From: Burkholderiales bacterium
Lineage (GTDB): Bacteria > Pseudomonadota > Gammaproteobacteria > Burkholderiales > Burkholderiaceae_D
Reading direction: 5' to 3'
DNA length: 64,000 nt
Assembly: GCA_947451925.1 (NCBI GenBank)
Contig: CANGAW010000008.1
Span: 1-64,000, forward strand
Position 1 is the stretch's first letter; each line of letters begins with the position of its first letter. Both the position numbers and the translations under genes were made by a program. The notes beneath the pieces were generated by a model. That model ran no database searches, was not told the origin of the DNA, and worked only from the letters and a program-made list of their open reading frames with translations. This document shows positions 59,589 to 64,000 of this stretch, piece after piece.

Positions 59589-60779
59589 TTATTTCAATTG
59601 CTCGTTCAACAGCGTCAAGATGCGATTTGCGGTTGACGATTTAGCAGCTGCGCCCTGCTCATCAAGCACGCTGACCCGACTTGCGTCGCCCGCAGCTTTG
59701 ACCACTACGCGGTAACGCAAGGAGGTTTTCTTGTCGTCTTTCGAGCTGAACAAGCGGGAGAAAAAACCCGGCTCGCTGGCTTTGTTTTCAGCCTCGCTGG
59801 CCTGATCAACATAGCGCACGAAATACAAGCCGCGGGTACGATCGCGATCTTCTACCGTGAAGCCGACGCGGTCGAGTGCCAGGCCAACACGGCGCCATGC
59901 ACGATCGAAACTTTCATCAATTTTGACAAAAGCGCCCTCGCCGTCTTTTTCAATTCTTGCACGCAAGGCAAGCGGCGTGGCAGCCACTGTGGTCTTCTTC
60001 GCCAGTTTTTCCTCGCCAACCAGACGCGACATCATGCGGCTGATGAACTCGGCTTCCAGTTCGGGATCCGATGGGCGCGCCGTCCACATCGTTTTGTCTT
60101 TCATTTGACCCGTCAGTGCTTCAACCGCACCGCGGTGGCTAATGTAAATTTCGGTGGTGCCGTCGGCATTACGCTCTAAACGGGTACGGAATTTATCGCG
60201 CTCGCCGGTGGAGTAGATGGAATCGAATATTTTGCCGATGGAGTTGCGAATAAAGTCCTGTGGGATTTTGGCGCGGTTTTCAGCCCAGTCGGTTTCCATG
60301 ATGCCGGCTGCGGGCAACTCCAGCGCCAGCAGAAAACCGTTTTCCTGCCAAAAATCTTTAATCTGTGGCCACAACACTTCCGGCGACTGCTTGACGACCA
60401 GCCAGCGCTGGTTGCCTGCGCGCTCTACCCGAATATCGGTAGCGCGATTAATTGCAACCGCCGCACCAGCTTGTAATGGCGCTTTGGCGTCTGCAGCACC
60501 AGCGCGGTCGGCGTTGAAGCTCGAAGCTGTGGCCGTGCCATTGACGCTGCCGTCATTGGACGCATAGCGATTGTCTGTTTTGACCTGAGTTAAGTCAGGC
60601 GGCACTTCAAGTCCGGCTTTTTTGCTTGGTTTGGCAGCAGACTTGTAGTCAATTTTTTCTGCTTCCAGCATGCTCCCGACCGAACTGCAACCGGCTGCGC
60701 CAGCCAGCAAAACTGCACACCCGAATAACTGGGCGAAAAGAGAATTAAGACGGGTAGGACGCAGAGTTGGAGTGATCAT
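59589..60779 (-). CDS. bamC: BAM complex lipoprotein BamC
   Basis: A 396-residue NlpB/BamC-like lipoprotein. The signal ends LLAGAAGC (Cys31). A DYKSA-type unstructured segment binds BamD (EKIDYKSAAKPSKKAGLEVPPDLTQV). Two helix-grip domains follow (RWLVVKQSPEVLWPQIKDFW; AWRRVGLALDRVGFTVEDRDRTRGLYFVRYVD). It takes part in outer-membrane protein assembly. The ATG at 60779 gives a proper signal peptide. Confidence 0.94.
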   Translation of the reverse strand: MITPTLRPTRLNSLFAQLFGCAVLLAGAAGCSSVGSMLEAEKIDYKSAAKPSKKAGLEVPPDLTQVKTDNRYASNDGSVNGTATASSFNADRAGAADAKAPLQAGAAVAINRATDIRVERAGNQRWLVVKQSPEVLWPQIKDFWQENGFLLALELPAAGIMETDWAENRAKIPQDFIRNSIGKIFDSIYSTGERDKFRTRLERNADGTTEIYISHRGAVEALTGQMKDKTMWTARPSDPELEAEFISRMMSRLVGEEKLAKKTTVAATPLALRARIEKDGEGAFVKIDESFDRAWRRVGLALDRVGFTVEDRDRTRGLYFVRYVDQASEAENKASEPGFFSRLFSSKDDKKTSLRYRVVVKAAGDASRVSVLDEQGAAAKSSTANRILTLLNEQLK

Positions 60780-60814
60780 GTTGAAACGAAAACAGGTGGA
60801 TGGGGGCAAGCGCT

Positions 60815-61693
60815 TCATTGTAGTACACCCGATTGGCGCAAAGCAGCACGAACCGTGTCATGGCAGGCAGCACCGAGTCCAAGCAGGGGCAAACGTATTC
60901 CCGCCGGCATCAGACCCATCTCGGCCAAGGCCCATTTGACCGGCACCGGATTGGGTTCAATAAAGAGTTTGTTATGCAAAGGCAGCAGGCGGTCATTGAT
61001 TGCAATGGCCCCGGCAGTGTTGCCGGCCATCGCAGCCACGCAGAGTTCATGCATCGCACGCGGCGCGACATTGGCTGTTACGGAAATATTTCCCTGGGCA
61101 CCGCAGAACATCAGCGCCATGGCGGTGGCGTCGTCGCCAGAGTAGACCGCAAATGATTTTGGCACGGCTTGCAGCAGTTCAATGCCGCGACCAATATTGC
61201 CCGTAGCGTCCTTGACACCAATAATGCCCGGCACAGCGGCCAGACGCGCGATGGTGTCGTTGGTCATGTCGGCCACGGTCCGGCCCGGCACGTTATACAG
61301 AATCACCGGCAGATCAACGGACTCTGCGATTTTTTTGAAATGCTGGAACATGCCCTCTTGCGTCGGGCGATTGTAGTAAGGCACCACCTGCAGCGACGCA
61401 TCAGCACCGACACTTTTGGCGAAGTGCGTCAGCTCAATGGCTTCTACTGTTGAATTGCCGCCCGTGCCAGCAATAACGGGAATACGGCCAGCGGCATGCG
61501 CAACGGCGACCCGAATCAATTCACAATGTTCGTCAACCGTAACTGTTGGCGACTCACCGGTGGTACCGACGATGACGATCGCGTCGGTGCCTTCGGCAAT
61601 ATGCCAGTCAATAAGTTTGCGCAGAGTCGGCATATCCAGACTGCCGTCTTCATGCATGGGGGTCACGATTGCAACGATGCTGCCTTTGATCAT
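60815..61693 (-). CDS. dapA: 4-hydroxy-tetrahydrodipicolinate synthase
   Basis: A 292-residue class I aldolase that condenses pyruvate with aspartate semialdehyde for lysine and peptidoglycan synthesis. It shows [55 protein letters not shown], and the Schiff-base lysine in [12 protein letters not shown]. The ATG at 61693 gives the family start. It is upstream of bamC with a 35-bp gap, as in E. coli dapA-bamC. Confidence 0.97.
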   Translation of the reverse strand: MIKGSIVAIVTPMHEDGSLDMPTLRKLIDWHIAEGTDAIVIVGTTGESPTVTVDEHCELIRVAVAHAAGRIPVIAGTGGNSTVEAIELTHFAKSVGADASLQVVPYYNRPTQEGMFQHFKKIAESVDLPVILYNVPGRTVADMTNDTIARLAAVPGIIGVKDATGNIGRGIELLQAVPKSFAVYSGDDATAMALMFCGAQGNISVTANVAPRAMHELCVAAMAGNTAGAIAINDRLLPLHNKLFIEPNPVPVKWALAEMGLMPAGIRLPLLGLGAACHDTVRAALRQSGVLQ

Positions 61694-61807
61694 GGTTGTG
61701 TCATCACAAAAAATCAAAAACGTGATTGTAGCGGATCAGGCTCGCCGGAGGGAATCTGCGAGAAAGGATAAGCATGGAAAACTGACCACAAGAAAGCCCG
61801 TTGTCAC

Positions 61808-62386
61808 TCATCCCAGCAGAAGCTGTGGCGCGCTGACCGCTGCGCCGGTATGAATTGCACAGAGTCGCTGCACCATCGCTGGTCTGGGCGAGGCCACGTA
61901 GCCGTCTTCAAACGCCAGCACGCGCATGCCGGATTGTTGCTGCGCTACCGCCAGCAACTCGCCGGCTTGCAGCAAAAAAGACGGATTGGATGGCTTGCCA
62001 AATTCAGCATTGCCGGCAGCGAAGGTCTCGAAAATCAACACGCCGCCGGGCGCGAGACTCTCAAGAATGGCGTCAAACAAGGGGCGGTGCAGGTAATTGG
62101 TGATGACGATGCCGGCAAAACGCTGCGGCGAAAATGGCCAGTCAGCGTGCGAGGTAGCCTGCTCGTGTTCAAGATCAAAACAAAGGGTATCAATACCGTC
62201 AGCCCGCAGCAGATCCAGCGCGGCCTGATTGCGATCTACTGCCAGCACCGTATGCCCGAGCGAGGCCAGCAAGCGGGCATGGCGGCCGCCGCCACATGCC
62301 AGGTCGAGCACCAGACCCGGCCGGATCAAGCCGGCAAAGCGGCTGACCCAGGCCGAAGGCTGGTCTTGTGCTGCATGGACAGGCAT
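61808..62386 (-). CDS. Class I SAM-dependent methyltransferase (TehB-like)
   Basis: A 192-residue methyltransferase with motif I VLDLACGGGRHARLLASLG, VLAVDRNQAALDLL, GIVITNYLHRPLFDAILESLAPGGVLIFETF. The ATG at 62386 is used; longer upstream reading overlaps trpS. The substrate is unknown. Located 13 bp after trpS, as in many Burkholderiales. Confidence 0.88.
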   Translation of the reverse strand: MPVHAAQDQPSAWVSRFAGLIRPGLVLDLACGGGRHARLLASLGHTVLAVDRNQAALDLLRADGIDTLCFDLEHEQATSHADWPFSPQRFAGIVITNYLHRPLFDAILESLAPGGVLIFETFAAGNAEFGKPSNPSFLLQAGELLAVAQQQSGMRVLAFEDGYVASPRPAMVQRLCAIHTGAAVSAPQLLLG

Positions 62387-62399
62387 GGGTGTTGTTGTC

Positions 62400-63602
62400 T
62401 TAGTTATAGGACAGGCCCATTTCTTCGCGTACATCGCGCATGGTTTCCTGCGCCAGCTTGCGGGCCTGATCGCAACCGTCGGCCACAATCGCCCGTACCA
62501 GCGAAGGATCATCCAGATATTGCTGGGCGCGTTCGCGCATCGGTTCCTGCTCGCGCAAAATCGCATCAATTACCGGTTGCTTGCATTCGAGACAACCGAT
62601 ACCGGCTGATTTGCAACCTTTGACTACCCATTCTTTGGTCACGGTGTCGGAATACACCTGATGAAACTGCCAGACCGGACATTTTTCAGGATCACCAGCA
62701 TCGGTCCTGCGCACGCGCGCCGGGTCGGTGGGCATGGTACGGACTTTTTTGGTGACGGTTTCGCTATCGTCGCGCAAGGCAATCGCATTGCCATAGCTCT
62801 TGGACATTTTCTGACCATCCAGACCCGGCAGACGGGAAGCTTCTGTCAGCAAGGCCTGCGGTTCAACCAGAATCAGCTTGCGGCTGCCTTCGAGATAACC
62901 AAACAGACGTTCACGATCCGTCATCGACAGATTTTGTGCATCGTCGAGCATTGCCTTGGCCTGCTCGAGCGCGTCTTCCTTGCCTTGTTCCTGATATTCG
63001 GTGCGCAATTCGTGATATAGCTTGGCGCGCTTGGTGCCGAGCTTCTTGACCGCATCGCGGGCTTTTTCTTCGAAGTTTTTTTCGCGACCGTATAAATGAT
63101 TAAAGCGTCGCGCGATCTCGCGCATCATTTCCACATGCGGCACTTGGTCTTCACCAACCGGCACCATGCTGGCGCGATAAATCAGCACATCGGCCGCTTG
63201 CAGCAAGGGATAGCCAAGAAAACCATAAGTGGCCAGATCGCGGTCGGCCAGCTTTTCCTGCTGGTCTTTGTAGGTCGGCACGCGCTCAAGCCAGCCCAGC
63301 GGCGTTGACATCGACAACAGCAGGTGCAGCTCCGCATGTTCCGGCACTTTGGACTGAATAAATATCGTTGACTGGGAAGGGTCAACGCCGGCGGCCAGCC
63401 AGTCAATGACCATGTCCCAGGTATTGGTCTCGATGGCGGACGGATCATCGTAGTGGGTAGTGAGTGCATGCCAGTCCGCCACGAAAAACAGGCAGGGATG
63501 CTCAGACTGCAGGCGCACCCAGTTTTTTAAGGCGCCATGATAATGACCAAGATGCAAAGCGCCAGTGGGGCGCATGCCGGAGACAACACGATCGGGATAC
63601 AT
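62400..63602 (-). CDS. trpS: Tryptophanyl-tRNA synthetase
   Basis: A 400-residue class I synthetase: RVVSGMRPTGALHLGHYHGAL with the HIGH motif as HLGH, and DGQKMSKSYGNAI with KMSKS. It has the C-terminal extension of the long betaproteobacterial form (E. coli has 334 residues). It charges tRNA-Trp. Starts 7 bp after the protease stop. Confidence 0.97.
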   Translation of the reverse strand: MYPDRVVSGMRPTGALHLGHYHGALKNWVRLQSEHPCLFFVADWHALTTHYDDPSAIETNTWDMVIDWLAAGVDPSQSTIFIQSKVPEHAELHLLLSMSTPLGWLERVPTYKDQQEKLADRDLATYGFLGYPLLQAADVLIYRASMVPVGEDQVPHVEMMREIARRFNHLYGREKNFEEKARDAVKKLGTKRAKLYHELRTEYQEQGKEDALEQAKAMLDDAQNLSMTDRERLFGYLEGSRKLILVEPQALLTEASRLPGLDGQKMSKSYGNAIALRDDSETVTKKVRTMPTDPARVRRTDAGDPEKCPVWQFHQVYSDTVTKEWVVKGCKSAGIGCLECKQPVIDAILREQEPMRERAQQYLDDPSLVRAIVADGCDQARKLAQETMRDVREEMGLSYN

Positions 63603-63609
63603 AGCAGGC

Positions 63610-64000
63610 TCAGTTAAGTAAAAATTTTATCGGAGAAATCAGCAAGGCCAATATCGTATTGGCTATCGTGATGACCGGCACCATCCAGTAATGCAGCAGG
63701 TTGAGCATCATCAGGCCAAGCACGATGAAAAAGCCATACGGCTCAATTTGCGCAAAACGATAAGCATAGCGGTTAGGCAAAAGACTGGTCATGATGCGAC
63801 CACCATCAAGCGGCGGCAGCGGAAACAGATTAAACGCAAACAGCACCAGATTAATAAAAATACCGGCTTTGGCCACACGGAAAAAATACTCTTCGTTCAT
63901 GCCACCAGCGTCCAATGCCACAAACAGCAGCATCCACAACAAGGCCATGAGCAAATTGGCCGCTGGCCCGGCCAGAGCTACCCATAACATTTGTTTTTTC
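63610..64000 (-). CDS. Site-2 protease family (M50) membrane protein, C-terminal part
   Basis: The C-terminal about 129 residues are visible; the gene enters from the right edge. MLWVALAGPAANLLMALLW and the metal-ligand motif FNLFPLPPLDGGRIM are typical of short M50 proteins, whose HEAAH motif would lie outside the window. Several membrane segments. It is upstream of trpS, as usual in this group. Confidence 0.92.
   Translation of the reverse strand, partial: KKQMLWVALAGPAANLLMALLWMLLFVALDAGGMNEEYFFRVAKAGIFINLVLFAFNLFPLPPLDGGRIMTSLLPNRYAYRFAQIEPYGFFIVLGLMMLNLLHYWMVPVITIANTILALLISPIKFLLN

Noticed and set aside
61850..62623. 257-residue plus-strand open frame
   Set aside because: Antisense to the methyltransferase and the trpS 3' end; no domain pattern, Arg/Gln-rich shadow composition.

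Overview
The window looks like a chromosomal segment of a betaproteobacterium, most likely Burkholderiales and plausibly Oxalobacteraceae. The basis is gene order: alaA-hom ... thrC-moeA-moaD-moaE-crcB-clpB, rpsF-priB-rpsR-rplI, trmJ/suhB and trpS-methyltransferase-dapA-bamC-MBL all follow arrangements usual for that group, and the encoded proteins read as betaproteobacterial. No rRNA, tRNA, integrase, insertion sequence or CRISPR array was seen.

Regions: (1) 1-4.4 kb, minus strand: thrC, moeA, moaD, moaE, crcB and the N-terminus of clpB. (2) 4.7-36.4 kb: a complete type III secretion system (T3SS) of about 32 kb. It lies between hom and thrC, which are usually neighbours. (3) 36.4-47 kb: hom, alaA, bcp, a PhoH-family ATPase, a DUF47 protein, dnaB and an EmrAB-type efflux pair. 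(4) 47-64 kb: ribosomal protein operon, lexA with two SOS boxes, trmJ, suhB, rhlE, a DUF1778-GNAT toxin-antitoxin pair overlapping mutS, slyD, a ribosomal oxygenase, a small lipoprotein, bamC, dapA, trpS and a partial site-2 protease.

The T3SS is Ysc-like in its core: sctN-O-P-Q-R-S-T-U, sctW-sycN, sctX-Y-V, sctD-(yscE-like)-F and (yscG-like)-sctI-J-K-L. These blocks are shuffled relative to Yersinia. A translocon block (SctA-like, SycD, SctE, SctB, SycD), in an order like SPI-2 or LEE, is placed between sctN/sctW and sctX-Y-V. An ECF sigma factor sits at one edge and a lone STAS anti-anti-sigma protein sits between sctV and sctD; this recalls Bordetella BtrS/BtrV. I found five promoter-like sites of the form (G/A)GAAC-N15-NNAC-NN-A in front of the T3SS transcription units. 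They resemble Hrp boxes, and three of them lie a nearly constant 84-86 nt from their start codons. Together they suggest a sigma-driven regulon.

The least explained contents are AT-rich genes: a methyltransferase-like/helical-repeat/GNAT fusion protein next to the secretin, a disordered 334-residue protein, two 350-380-residue candidate secreted proteins beside a 100-residue helical protein, and a coiled-coil protein with an expandable Ala-Pro hexamer repeat. These are the best candidates for undescribed secreted substrates or accessory components.
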